Positions 48,529 to 57,522 of a DNA stretch of 58,370 bases are shown here, in pieces; the stretch's first letter is position 1; each line of letters begins with the position of its first letter. The position numbers and the translations under genes were made by a program. This DNA comes from Paenibacillus sp. Root52 (lineage in GTDB: Bacteria; Bacillota; Bacilli; Paenibacillales; Paenibacillaceae). Location of the stretch: assembly GCF_001426865.1 (NCBI RefSeq), contig NZ_LMFO01000020.1, positions 1 to 58,370 of the forward strand, written 5' to 3'. The notes below the pieces were generated by a model. That model searched no databases. It saw only the letters and a list, made by a program, of their open reading frames with translations, and was not told the origin of the DNA.

Positions 48529-49869
48529 TTATTTTTCGGCAGATTCTGCAGCAGCTTCTTCAGCTGGAGCTTCAACTGGCTCAACCACTGTGCTGTTCTC
48601 AACGAGAACATCAATCGTTTTGCGCAGTTTCACTTCATCACGAAGGCTGTCGAGGGAACCATTACCTTCGAGAATACCACGAATCTCTTCAACTGGACGT
48701 TTGTAAGATTCAGCCATTTTCTCGAGTTCTTGATTCACTTCTTCGTCAGATACTTCGATGTTTTCCGCTTTACCTACAGCTTCGAGAACCAGGTTGTTGC
48801 GAACACGTTTAGAAGCATCTTCTTGCATTTGTGCTCTCAGATCAGCTTGAGTCTGACCGGAGAAGCTCAAGAACATTTCAAGGTTCATACCTTGGTTGCG
48901 AAGACGGTTGTCGAAATCGCGCATCATGTTCTGTACTTCGCTATCAACCATTGCAGAAGGGATGTCCACTTCAGCGTTTTCAGCCACTTTTTCTACAACT
49001 GCGTTTTCTTGTGCACCTTTGAACTCATCCGCTTTGCGGGATTCCAATTGTGTTTTAAGATCAGCTTTGTATTCTTCAAGTGTATCGAATTCGCTCACAT
49101 CTTTAGCAAACTCATCATCCAATTCTGGAAGCTGTTTGCGTTTGATTTCGTGTACTTTCACTTTAAATACCGCTTGTTTGCCAGCCAGTTCAGCTGCATG
49201 GTAGCTCTCTGGGAAAGTTACTTCCACGTCTTTGAAGTCGCCTGTGGACAGACCCACAACTTGCTCTTCAAATCCTGGGATGAATGTGTTGGAACCCAGT
49301 TCCAAGGAATAACCCTCTGCTTGTCCACCTTCGAAAGGTACACCATCAACAGAACCGTCGAAGTCGATTACTGCAACATCGCCGTTTTGAGCCGCACCTT
49401 CGTCAACTACAGTAAGTTCTGCATGACGTTGTTGGAGACGCTCAAGCTCTTCTGTTACTTCTTGCTCTGTAACTTCACCTTTAGCTACAGCAACTTCAAT
49501 ACCTTTGTAGTCGCCCAGTTTAACTTCTGGTTTAACTGTTACTTTCGCTTTGAACTTGAATGCTTGTCCTTTAGCGAATTGCTCGATATCTACATCAGGA
49601 CGATCAACTGGGAAGATATCCGTTTGATCGATAGCTTCTGTGTATGCTTCAGGAAGCAAGATGTCAATCGCTTCTTGATACAAGCTTTCCACACCAAAAC
49701 GTGCTTCAAAGATTGGACGTGGTACTTTACCTTTACGGAATCCAGGTACATTCGCTTGTTTAACTACTTTATTAAAAGCTTTGTCGAGTGCTTCAGTTAC
49801 ACGATCTGCACCCACTTCAACTTCAAGAACCCCAAGGTTCTTCTCTATCTTTTCCCAAGTTGCTTTCAT
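48529..49869 (-). CDS. tig: Trigger factor
   Basis: 446 residues. Ribosome-bound chaperone and peptidyl-prolyl isomerase. Ribosome-binding signature NVPGFRKGKVPRP (about 40-55), FKBP domain (about 160-245, GDVAVIDFDGSVDGVPFEGG), C-terminal helical chaperone arms and an acidic Ala/Glu tail. Starts at ATG 49869 with GGAGGG upstream. Confidence 0.97.
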   Translation of the reverse strand: MKATWEKIEKNLGVLEVEVGADRVTEALDKAFNKVVKQANVPGFRKGKVPRPIFEARFGVESLYQEAIDILLPEAYTEAIDQTDIFPVDRPDVDIEQFAKGQAFKFKAKVTVKPEVKLGDYKGIEVAVAKGEVTEQEVTEELERLQQRHAELTVVDEGAAQNGDVAVIDFDGSVDGVPFEGGQAEGYSLELGSNTFIPGFEEQVVGLSTGDFKDVEVTFPESYHAAELAGKQAVFKVKVHEIKRKQLPELDDEFAKDVSEFDTLEEYKADLKTQLESRKADEFKGAQENAVVEKVAENAEVDIPSAMVDSEVQNMMRDFDNRLRNQGMNLEMFLSFSGQTQADLRAQMQEDASKRVRNNLVLEAVGKAENIEVSDEEVNQELEKMAESYKRPVEEIRGILEGNGSLDSLRDEVKLRKTIDVLVENSTVVEPVEAPAEEAAAESAEK

Positions 49870-49933
49870 TGTATACTTTCCCCTCCAAAATTCACATGTT
49901 CACGTAGGCAATCACGTACAAAATAACCATTTT

Positions 49934-49962
49934 AGTATAAACAAGATTACATTCTTTTTCAA
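49934..49962 (-). promoter_or_regulatory. Promoter of tig
   Basis: On the minus strand: -35 TTGAAA (49957-49962), 17-nt spacer, -10 TATACT (49934-49939). Confidence 0.75.
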
Positions 49963-49986
49963 GGGGAATCCCTTGATGCCATTTAA

Positions 49987-50000
49987 GGAAAACGTTTCCC
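49987..50000. promoter_or_regulatory. cre-like palindrome upstream of tig
   Basis: GGAAAACGTTTCCC, a near-palindrome resembling the CcpA cre consensus (TGAAANCGNTTTCA), with mismatches at the ends. It lies about 25 nt upstream of the tig -35 and just past the preceding stop codon. Confidence 0.3.
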
Positions 50001-50007
50001 GCCCTTT

Positions 50008-50940
50008 TTAGCCGTCCAAACCGGCAGAAACAAACTGTTTCATCGAACGATATGCTTGCTCCAAACGGAACCGCATAGATCCCGTCACGGCATACATAGA
50101 GCGCGTATCTTCTTCATTATGTGTGCCGCTTAAACTATCCGCAACAGTCATATGTAACGCTGCAGCCCAAATGTCCGTCATGGAATCATTTCCCTCCAGC
50201 ATGGATGCATAATCACGAGTACCATACACCGCCATGACAAATTGTATCCACAATTCCTGGGCAAAGTAAAATAACGTAGGCTCATGAACCTCTGTCTGAT
50301 CCGCTACCCTTTCCAAAATACGAACAATCTGAAGCGGAAACTCTTCTGGTCGCAGAGGTACTGTGTCAATCTCCACTTCAACCTGTTCCTCATTTCTGGT
50401 AAATATGACTTCACCATGAGCACCGCGACGCCGCAAAGTCTGCAAGACACGGAATTGTAGCAATGGATGAAGCGACTTATCTTTTAACCAACTCGTTAGT
50501 TGTTCATCAATCTCCGGGAGATCAAGATAGGCGAGTTGTTCCAGCGCTAACATAGTATGTTCAGAAAGAGGTTCCTCCATAACTGTCCGAAGCAGCTTAT
50601 CTGCATAACCATCATCCTGCTCCAGCTTGGACTTAGCATGCTGACGTGCCATATCCTCTTCGCTAATCTCCTCTTCTTCCTGCACCTCTCCAATGACTGG
50701 GGATTCTTCCCCATAATGAGGGAAAGCAGCCTGAAGCCATTCAAGTAAAGCTCGCCATTCATCATAGTGCCGTTCTTCCTGTCCCTGACATTGCAACAAA
50801 AAACGGAGCAATGAGATGGCTTCACTATACCGTTCATTTTCCAGCATCACCGTCAATTGAATCTGGTAATAGTCCAACGTTTTGGGAAACAGCACGATAT
50901 TATTGCTGTGCTCGGTTTCCGGGGTCGTGGATTCCTTAAT
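50008..50940 (-). CDS. ysoA: YsoA-like protein, probable ATT start
   Basis: 310 residues from an ATT codon at 50938-50940. AGGAGGT lies 6 nt upstream, and no ATG, GTG or TTG sits at that distance. The longer frame begins at a GTG (51039) without any ribosome-binding site. The product starts KESTTPETEHSNNIVLFPKTLDYYQ, then a helical acidic protein with a repeat-like organisation (SEAISLLRFLLQ..., LLRTVMEEPLSEHTMLALEQLAYLD). It resembles TPR-containing YsoA, which follows tig in B. subtilis. Function unknown. The next best start is the ATG of MLENERY. Confidence 0.65.
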   Translation of the reverse strand: MKESTTPETEHSNNIVLFPKTLDYYQIQLTVMLENERYSEAISLLRFLLQCQGQEERHYDEWRALLEWLQAAFPHYGEESPVIGEVQEEEEISEEDMARQHAKSKLEQDDGYADKLLRTVMEEPLSEHTMLALEQLAYLDLPEIDEQLTSWLKDKSLHPLLQFRVLQTLRRRGAHGEVIFTRNEEQVEVEIDTVPLRPEEFPLQIVRILERVADQTEVHEPTLFYFAQELWIQFVMAVYGTRDYASMLEGNDSMTDIWAAALHMTVADSLSGTHNEEDTRSMYAVTGSMRFRLEQAYRSMKQFVSAGLDG

Positions 50941-51300
50941 AAGAGCACCTCCTCTATATTCTGATTTTTCATATGGAAACGATGATAAATAGATGTATCC
51001 ACATTTTGCATCACTCGATTGTCCTATTATGGAGTTCACGGGATCAAAATCCAGACGAGCTGAATCACCTTGAACTACACCGTGCTCATCGAAAAAACGC
51101 TTAGCATGTGTTGCAAAAGGCTCGTATATTAAGCAAAAAGCGATCTATTTTCTGAGTTCTCCTGATATTCTAACATAACCTGAATTATAATGAAAAAAAC
51201 ACATTAGACGCCAAATTTCATTTACAAAAATAATACGTTAATAAAAAGTTTGATATTCATCATTATTTATGATAAAATCATTTTTGCTTGAAAAATTTCA
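50941..51300. other. Intergenic region between the ysoA-like gene and tRNA-Arg
   Basis: About 360 nt separating divergently transcribed genes. It must hold the minus-strand promoter of the ysoA-like gene, which I could not assign. It also holds the plus-strand tRNA promoter (51250-51278). The AT-rich remainder shows nothing further. Confidence 0.5.
51250..51278 (+). promoter_or_regulatory. Promoter of tRNA-Arg
   Basis: -35 TTGATA (51250-51255), 17-nt spacer, -10 TAAAAT (51273-51278), 24 nt before the mature tRNA. Confidence 0.65.
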
Positions 51301-51301
51301 T

Positions 51302-51375
<74 letters not shown>

Positions 51376-51382
51376 TATTAAG

Positions 51383-51409
51383 AAAAACTTCCTTTGGGAA
51401 GTTTTTTTT
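51383..51409 (+). terminator. Terminator of tRNA-Arg
   Basis: AAAACTTCC-TTTG-GGAAGTTTT continuing as T8. Confidence 0.9.
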
Positions 51410-51514
51410 GCGTTCAGGGGATGAGAACCCCTATGGTTCGTCGGAGCATTCACTTCGGAAGGACCACTTCGCAGTCTCGACTGCAAGGAGAGTATCCCTC
51501 CTGGGACGTATTAA

Positions 51515-51541
51515 GAAAAACTTCCTTTGGGAAGTTTTTTT
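51515..51541 (+). terminator. Duplicated copy of the tRNA-Arg terminator
   Basis: The same stem as at 51383-51409 with T7. It has no intact tRNA in front and lies about 125 nt upstream of the MFS gene. Confidence 0.8.
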
Positions 51542-51578
51542 GCGTTCAGGGGATTCCCTTCCAATTGGATTGTTCTGA

Positions 51579-51600
51579 CTTGACACAAAGTGTTATGCTT
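51579..51600 (+). promoter_or_regulatory. Possible promoter/operator of the MFS gene
   Basis: TTGACA (51580-51585) overlaps the near-palindrome TGACACAAAGTGTTA. No standard -10 lies at 17 nt; TATGCT is only 8 nt away. A regulator-controlled promoter is possible but not shown. Confidence 0.3.
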
Positions 51601-51667
51601 GGCGAATGGATATGTAACAATCCATACATATTAATTATCATTCTTTAGAAAAATAGGAGATCTAATT

Positions 51668-52897
51668 ATGTCAGCTTCAACACAACAACACTCGTCAACA
51701 CCTGACGAAACTAAACATTCCACCGCATCCAAAAGATACGGCTTATTGCTAGCAGGCATTATCGTTATAGCCGCAACGATGCGTTCCCCTATCACAGCAA
51801 CAGGTCCCGTTGTAGAAATGATCCGGGCAGATACAGGGATCGGACATACGTTGGCAGGCCTCCTAACCTCACTTCCCTTGCTAGCTTTTGCAGCAGTATC
51901 TCCGTTTGCACCTCGCCTAGCTAAACGATTAGGAATAGAATCGGCACTGTTGATGGCTGTGCTCATTGTAACGATAGGTGTGCTTTTACGTCTGTTACCC
52001 TCGGTTGTTGCTCTGTATATTGGAACTGGTATTTTGGGGTGTGGCATCGCGTTAAGCAATGTATTGTTACCGAGTTTAATCAAACGTGACTTTCCACTCC
52101 GGGTAGGGATCGTGACCGGGTTGTACTCCGTGTCCATGAATATATTTGGCGCAATCTCTTCAGGTGTCAGTGTACCCATCGCCGGAGCAACCTCTATGGG
52201 CTGGCGTGCTTCGTTAGGCATATGGGCAGTGTTATCAATTATTGCACTCCTTCTGCGGCTACCTCAAGTTGCCGTGGGACGTCAACGCAGGCTCTTCGTT
52301 GCTTCTTCGAGCGAAGGCACACCTGTGCGTCTCCGAACTTCTTCCCTAGCTTGGTTTATCACCTTGTTTATGGGACTACAATCTTTAATATTTTATACAA
52401 CAATTACTTGGCTTCCAGAGATTCTCACCGAGCAGGGTTTCAGTGCTACATCAGCAGGCTGGATGCTTTCGCTTATGCAGATGGTTAGCGTACCAGTAAC
52501 CTTTATTGTTCCAATCCTTGCCGGCAGAACTCAAGATCAACGTATACTGACAACAGTAACGTGTTCGTCGTTAATTGTTGGTTACACCTTATTGTTAAGT
52601 GGAGTCTCTTCCCTAGTGACTATAGGTGTCACACTGGCAGGAATTGGCGCAGGTGCTTCGTTTGGATTGGTGACCATGTTCTTCGTCCTTCGCACAAAGG
52701 ATGCAAGACAAGCGGCCAATCTATCTGGTATGGCTCAATCCTTCGGATATATGCTAGCGGCAGTTGGCCCATTACTGCTAGGTATGCTTCATGACTGGAC
52801 GAAAGGGTGGACTTTCCCTTTATTAGTTCAAGTGATCCTTGCCGTTGGTCTGTTAATCGTAGGCATTCAAGCTAGCAAAAATCGAATGATCGGTTAG
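51668..52897 (+). CDS. MFS transporter of the CynX/NimT (YycB-like) family
   Basis: 409 residues with about 12 hydrophobic segments. After a polar 25-residue N terminus the first helix leads into MRSPITATGPVVEMIRADTG, the signature N-terminal loop of the cyanate/2-nitroimidazole transporter family. RAPR-like loops follow helix 2 (APRLAKRLG). Substrate unknown; efflux of a small organic compound is the family norm. AGGAGATC 7 nt before ATG. First gene after the tRNA-Arg and on the opposite strand to the core block. Confidence 0.85.
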   Translation: MSASTQQHSSTPDETKHSTASKRYGLLLAGIIVIAATMRSPITATGPVVEMIRADTGIGHTLAGLLTSLPLLAFAAVSPFAPRLAKRLGIESALLMAVLIVTIGVLLRLLPSVVALYIGTGILGCGIALSNVLLPSLIKRDFPLRVGIVTGLYSVSMNIFGAISSGVSVPIAGATSMGWRASLGIWAVLSIIALLLRLPQVAVGRQRRLFVASSSEGTPVRLRTSSLAWFITLFMGLQSLIFYTTITWLPEILTEQGFSATSAGWMLSLMQMVSVPVTFIVPILAGRTQDQRILTTVTCSSLIVGYTLLLSGVSSLVTIGVTLAGIGAGASFGLVTMFFVLRTKDARQAANLSGMAQSFGYMLAAVGPLLLGMLHDWTKGWTFPLLVQVILAVGLLIVGIQASKNRMIG

Positions 52898-52989
52898 TTT
52901 CCCCATGAAACGAATCATAGGCTAGAGTCAATGAACAACTAAACCACAAGGCCCCTTTGTCTTCTCTGTTCAGTAGAATGATAAATAAA

Positions 52990-53030
52990 ACGGCCCCCAT
53001 CCTATAAATATGGGATGGGGGCCGTTAAAG
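52990..53030 (-). terminator. Strong terminator between MFS and protease genes
   Basis: ACGGCCCCCATCC...GGGATGGGGGCCGT is a near-perfect GC-rich stem (52990-53025). On the minus strand it ends in TTTTATTTAT, so it mainly serves the protease gene; it would also slow plus-strand readthrough from the transporter. Confidence 0.85.
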
Positions 53031-53076
53031 TACATACACATTCCTTCATTAATACATTCTCAAGCAATAAACTTCA

Positions 53077-53096
53077 CTTTACTTTACTTTACTTTA
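53077..53096. repeat. Four tandem CTTTA units at the protease stop codon
   Basis: (CTTTA)4 on the plus strand, TAAAG units on the coding strand. The protease ends GTT AAA GTA AAG TAA within the array. Confidence 0.8.
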
Positions 53097-56000
53097 ACCG
53101 TAATTGTATCCGTGCTGGTCACTCCAGCCGCGTTGATCAGCTCTGCTCGATACGTATATGTGCCTGACGCCTTACCAGACAATACACTTACAGCGCTTTG
53201 AGCCTGAGGCGTTGCCGCTTTGAGCTCTTGCGTATCGATCAACTCATCATTTTCATAAAGGCGGTATTCAGTGGCATTGGTTCCCCACCACAAGTTCATC
53301 GTTACTTTATAGTTGCCATCTCCATCCCAGTTATCTTGGGAAAGAACTGCTTTTCCTGGCGATGCATTTGCAACCCGCACAGTCAGCGTCTGACTCCGAG
53401 TTGTTCCCTTGTCATTTGTGAGCTCAGCTACATACGTATATGTGCCATTGGATTTACCCGTAATTTTCGTCTGAGCAAACTGTGCCAAAGGAGCATTGTA
53501 CGTCAGCTTTTGCGTGTCAATTAAAACTCCATCTTCATATAACTTGTAACTAGTTGCGTTCTCGCCCCACCACAAGTTCATGCTAACTGTGTACGTACCT
53601 TCCAGTAGACCGTTGCCACCACCGTTATTGTGAGACAATACAGGTGTTCCAGGTGCTCCTTTTGCAGGAGTTTCCGGCTCAGTCTCTGTTGATTGAATTG
53701 TCAGCGTAGTCGTCGCTGTACCAGAAAGCCCTTGTTGGTCTTTAACCGTCAATTCAACGGTATATTCACCTGCAGCATTATCCTCCAACGAAAGATTGAA
53801 GCTACCATCAGCCTGTATTTCAAATGCATCCTCTTTAACAATCGAACCATCTTCCTTTTTCACCACGTACGTAGCTTCTAAGGAAGCCGCTGGATCAAAA
53901 TTAATGTCCCAGCCATTCGCAAGAGCAGGTGCAACTCGGAAATACAAGTCTTCTATACTACCGTTAATGACAACAGATTCGTCTTGCTTAAATTCCAACG
54001 CTTCTGGTGCCGTTACAATTGGAGCTGTTTTCTTCACCAAAAATGGAGGTGTATCTTCTTTATAAGTCTTACCATCAGCACCGAGTGCAGTGATATCAAC
54101 CGTATACAGACCATCCGGAATCTCAGTCACTTCGTCGGTAATATAATCTGAATAATTACCACTCCATGCTAGATTATATCTAGCATTTGCATTGAAGTTG
54201 AAATAGTTACCAAAGATAGATCCGATGTATCCATCTTCATAATATCCACCCTCTGGATCAAGACCATCATAGATTTCAATCAGCGCAAACGTCATTGGAT
54301 TGTAAAATTCCATGGCTACATTAAGTGTGTCTAATGTTCCATCAGCCTTCAGTGGATAATGGAATGGATTTTTCACATCACCTGCTACTGTTTCAATGTA
54401 TTTAACCCCACTCAACGTAACGTTGAAATGAGCTACATAAGGCACCGTAAAAGTATTCGTTCCATTCGATAGTTCAATATATCCTTGCGCTTCAGTTACA
54501 GCAGTAACCCCTTGAGGAACTGTAATTGTAACTGCCAGCTCTTCCTCACCATTCAGCGTGAATGAAGTCTTGTCTACAGCTACGGATACACCTGGAACCG
54601 TACGAGTTGGATTAACATTTACTGTGTAATCACCGCCACTACCGTTCAGTGCTTCAACTTTAATCGTTTTGGTAACTGTCTTTTCATCTGTTCTCAAAAA
54701 GTTACCGTAATTAATGCTACCGGTAATATTCTCTTTTTCGACAAGCGAGCCACTCTCTGTATACTGTGTTACATCCTGCACTTTAACCAGTGCAACGGGA
54801 TCAATCGTATTTACAGCCTGAATACGACCTGCACCTTGATCAAACACATCAAATTGATTGGTATCGAGCACTTTACCATTGTTCATAAGTGCTACTTTGA
54901 TATCAAATGGTGTCCAATCTGGATGTTTCTCAATCAGCAGTGCAATAAGACCTGCTACATGCGGTGTAGCCATACTTGTACCTGTTTTACGATCATACGC
55001 TTGTGTGTAGTCTGCATCAGGCTCGTCTTTGCCGTAAGCAGGAATTGTAGACAGGATACTTGTCCCCGGAGCAACGATATCCGGTTTGATATCCAGAGTT
55101 ACCTTCGCTGGACCACGGGAACTGGATGAATTTATTTCATCGCCTGGTGTTTGATCACGTTCGAAATCACTAAAGCTCACTTCAACGGGTTGTCCCGCAT
55201 CTAGTGCTGCCTTAATAACTTCTCCATCTTCCTTCGTCATACTCAGCGTCGGAATAAGCTCAAAATTATCACCCAGACTTACGCCGATTGGACCCGGAAT
55301 ATTGTTATATACAATAACAGCTACGGCTCCTGCAGCTTTAGCATTAGCGATCTTCTCAACAAATGCAAGCTCACCACGTTGGATCAATGCCACTTTTCCT
55401 GTAAAATCTTTACCTTCAAACTCAGCCGGTTTACCAAGTCCTGCGAATTCCAACTTGTATTCATCAGTCAATACTGATTCAGGATCTGCTGACAGACTCC
55501 AGCCCATCAGATCTAAACGATAGACTGATTCTGTAACAGCCAGTGGAGCGATCTCCGTTTCAGTTGGAGCAATAACGGACTCCTCTTCTACTGGAGCAGC
55601 AGCTTCAGTAGAAGCTTCTTCTGTTGCAGAAGGTGAAACTGGTTGATCATTATTTTCTGTAACAACGTCTACCTCGTTCGAAGCCTCAACATCAGCAGTT
55701 ACTTCTGCTTCACTTCCAGCTGGCTCTGAATTAGTAGAAACCGTTTCGTCAGAAGTTATTGAATCCTCACTTGCTACACCTTCTTCAGGAGCAGTCACGA
55801 CCACTTCGTCCTCAGGGGTAGTTGTCTGAGTGTCTTGTTCTTGTACGACAGGAACTTCTGTTCCAGGCGCTGTTCCTAGTTCTGGAGACTGCTCTAACTC
55901 AGGTTGTTGTTCTGGTAACGTTTCTTCGCCAATTGCGAAATGAGTATTAGCTGTAATTAGCTGGCTAGGTCCGGTAGAGTTACCAACCGTAATAGCCATA

Positions 56001-57121
56001 GCTGACGCACCCGGGGAACCGAGTGTATATCGGTTAGGTCCACTGTTACCACTTGCTACTACCGCTGTAACACCAGACAGCATCGCATTGTTAAGAGCTA
56101 CTGATGTAACATAACTTGGATCATTCGCTGAATTTCCCAAAGAGAGATTAATGACATCCATGCCATCTTCAACTGAACGATCTATTCCCCCAAGTACCCA
56201 AGAAGTTTGACCACTACCGTAAGGTCCGAGAACACGATAAGCATACACATCAGCTTCAGGAGCAACGCCAACAATACCGTAATCTCCTGCTTCACGAGCT
56301 GCAATTGTACCCGCTACATGTGTACCATGAGAGGTATAATAGGCACTTCCATTAGCATTAAACTCAGGTTGACCCGAAACTTTCCATTCTTGATAGGTCG
56401 CTTCATAAGGATCATTATCATTGTCTACAAAATCCCATCCACCCTTGTAAGCTTCTTGCAGGTTAGGGTGTTCGTAATCAATACCTGTATCAATCACGCC
56501 AACTTTGATGCCATTCCCCTTGTAACCGAGATCCCACACTTCAGGGGCACCGATAAAAGGAGCTGTGTCTTTCATATACGGATTGATTTCATCCGTTTCC
56601 GGGCTCAGTGTAACTTCCAGATCCGGATAAATACTGACTACACCAGGTATGCGAAGCAATTGTCCCAATTGGTTTCCCTTTACTTCAATGGCTACACCAT
56701 TCAGGGCATATGCGTAATTTCCCAATACTTCATGTTTGATTTTCTTCTGAGTGAGGCTATGTACAAATGACTGTTGTTGCTGCTCGACTTGAGTCACAGC
56801 CTTTGTTTCCATAGAGGAGGTAAAAGATTTTCCTTCGAGGGTTGATTCACCTTGCGCTACAGCGACGGGTTTATCAGAAAGCTCCACGATGACTCGTGTA
56901 TTCTCTCCGCCCAGACCTTCCAAGCTTTCATCCAAGAATGGATCCGCTGCAAGCCTAGCCTCTCGGTCTGTAAGAATATCTCTCCACTGTTTCGCTTCGG
57001 CCTTGCTTGGCATATTCTCAAGCAGAACAACTGAATCTGCGGGAGCGGCTCCAGCCGCTGGTAGAATAATAGAAAAAATCATAAGAGCACTTAATAACAT
57101 GGATATCAATCGTTTACTCAA
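53084..57121 (-). CDS. Large secreted/cell-surface subtilisin-like protease (Vpr-like)
   Basis: 1345 residues. Signal peptide (about 1-25, hydrophobic core then AAGAAPA), an I9-type propeptide (about 75-170), then an S8 catalytic domain: D211 (VIDTGID), H265 (SHGTHVAG), oxyanion N359 (ASGNSG), S716 (GTSMATPHVAG). Between N359 and S716 lie an acidic Thr/Glu/Ser/Pro-rich segment (about 398-528) and a PA domain (about 560-650). Fn3-like domains of the C5a-peptidase type follow (about 770-900), then further beta domains. Two tandem ~95-residue repeats end the protein (1156-1253, 1254-1345), both with MNLWWG and NGTYTY or SGTYTY motifs and similar to C-terminal domains of Paenibacillus chitinases. 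TTG start 7 nt after AAGGAGGGG. The role is probably extracellular protein degradation. No LPXTG or SLH anchor is visible. Confidence 0.9.
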   Translation of the reverse strand: MSKRLISMLLSALMIFSIILPAAGAAPADSVVLLENMPSKAEAKQWRDILTDREARLAADPFLDESLEGLGGENTRVIVELSDKPVAVAQGESTLEGKSFTSSMETKAVTQVEQQQQSFVHSLTQKKIKHEVLGNYAYALNGVAIEVKGNQLGQLLRIPGVVSIYPDLEVTLSPETDEINPYMKDTAPFIGAPEVWDLGYKGNGIKVGVIDTGIDYEHPNLQEAYKGGWDFVDNDNDPYEATYQEWKVSGQPEFNANGSAYYTSHGTHVAGTIAAREAGDYGIVGVAPEADVYAYRVLGPYGSGQTSWVLGGIDRSVEDGMDVINLSLGNSANDPSYVTSVALNNAMLSGVTAVVASGNSGPNRYTLGSPGASAMAITVGNSTGPSQLITANTHFAIGEETLPEQQPELEQSPELGTAPGTEVPVVQEQDTQTTTPEDEVVVTAPEEGVASEDSITSDETVSTNSEPAGSEAEVTADVEASNEVDVVTENNDQPVSPSATEEASTEAAAPVEEESVIAPTETEIAPLAVTESVYRLDLMGWSLSADPESVLTDEYKLEFAGLGKPAEFEGKDFTGKVALIQRGELAFVEKIANAKAAGAVAVIVYNNIPGPIGVSLGDNFELIPTLSMTKEDGEVIKAALDAGQPVEVSFSDFERDQTPGDEINSSSSRGPAKVTLDIKPDIVAPGTSILSTIPAYGKDEPDADYTQAYDRKTGTSMATPHVAGLIALLIEKHPDWTPFDIKVALMNNGKVLDTNQFDVFDQGAGRIQAVNTIDPVALVKVQDVTQYTESGSLVEKENITGSINYGNFLRTDEKTVTKTIKVEALNGSGGDYTVNVNPTRTVPGVSVAVDKTSFTLNGEEELAVTITVPQGVTAVTEAQGYIELSNGTNTFTVPYVAHFNVTLSGVKYIETVAGDVKNPFHYPLKADGTLDTLNVAMEFYNPMTFALIEIYDGLDPEGGYYEDGYIGSIFGNYFNFNANARYNLAWSGNYSDYITDEVTEIPDGLYTVDITALGADGKTYKEDTPPFLVKKTAPIVTAPEALEFKQDESVVINGSIEDLYFRVAPALANGWDINFDPAASLEATYVVKKEDGSIVKEDAFEIQADGSFNLSLEDNAAGEYTVELTVKDQQGLSGTATTTLTIQSTETEPETPAKGAPGTPVLSHNNGGGNGLLEGTYTVSMNLWWGENATSYKLYEDGVLIDTQKLTYNAPLAQFAQTKITGKSNGTYTYVAELTNDKGTTRSQTLTVRVANASPGKAVLSQDNWDGDGNYKVTMNLWWGTNATEYRLYENDELIDTQELKAATPQAQSAVSVLSGKASGTYTYRAELINAAGVTSTDTITVKVK

Positions 57122-57522
57122 GGCTATGCCCCTCCTTTATAATGTGAATACCTCACCAAATGATGGGTTCCTGCGCTTGCAAGCACTGCAATACCTGCGA
57201 CAATTTCACCTTCCAATCTGCAAGAGGATTGACCCTTGGTAAATTATTCTATCAAAATACCGCATTTTCCTTCTAAATAATAACAAAAATGATATAGAAA
57301 TTACTTATATGGTTCTTATGTACCTAAAAAATATTAAAATTGCATTTTTTGTCGATTCTATCCCCTGCCTGTGGAACCAACAAACAAAAAGGATCAAAAA
57401 CCTCTAACAAAAGAGGCATTTGATCCCTAGTCATCGTTAACAACCCTACATATAATGTTTTACTGCTAAAATTATCATTTCTTCACTTTAATTCGCATAA
57501 CAACTTAATTATCTTTGTTTTT
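57122..57522. other. Intergenic region between protease and methyltransferase genes
   Basis: About 400 nt without a gene. On the minus strand TGATAGAAT (57247-57255) is an extended -10 with a poor -35 that could serve the protease gene. A terminator for the methyltransferase lies at 57381-57427. The AT-rich stretches 57256-57380 and 57428-57522 show nothing further. Confidence 0.5.
57381..57427 (-). terminator. Terminator of the methyltransferase gene
   Basis: On the minus strand GGATCAAATGCCTCT pairs with AGAGGTTTTTGATCC, followed by TTTTTGTTTG. Confidence 0.8.

Noticed and set aside
48730..49926. A 398-residue open frame on the plus strand opposite trigger factor
   Set aside because: It mirrors the tig reading frame, has no ribosome-binding site, and its composition (Phe, Cys, Arg and His rich) is that of an antisense shadow.
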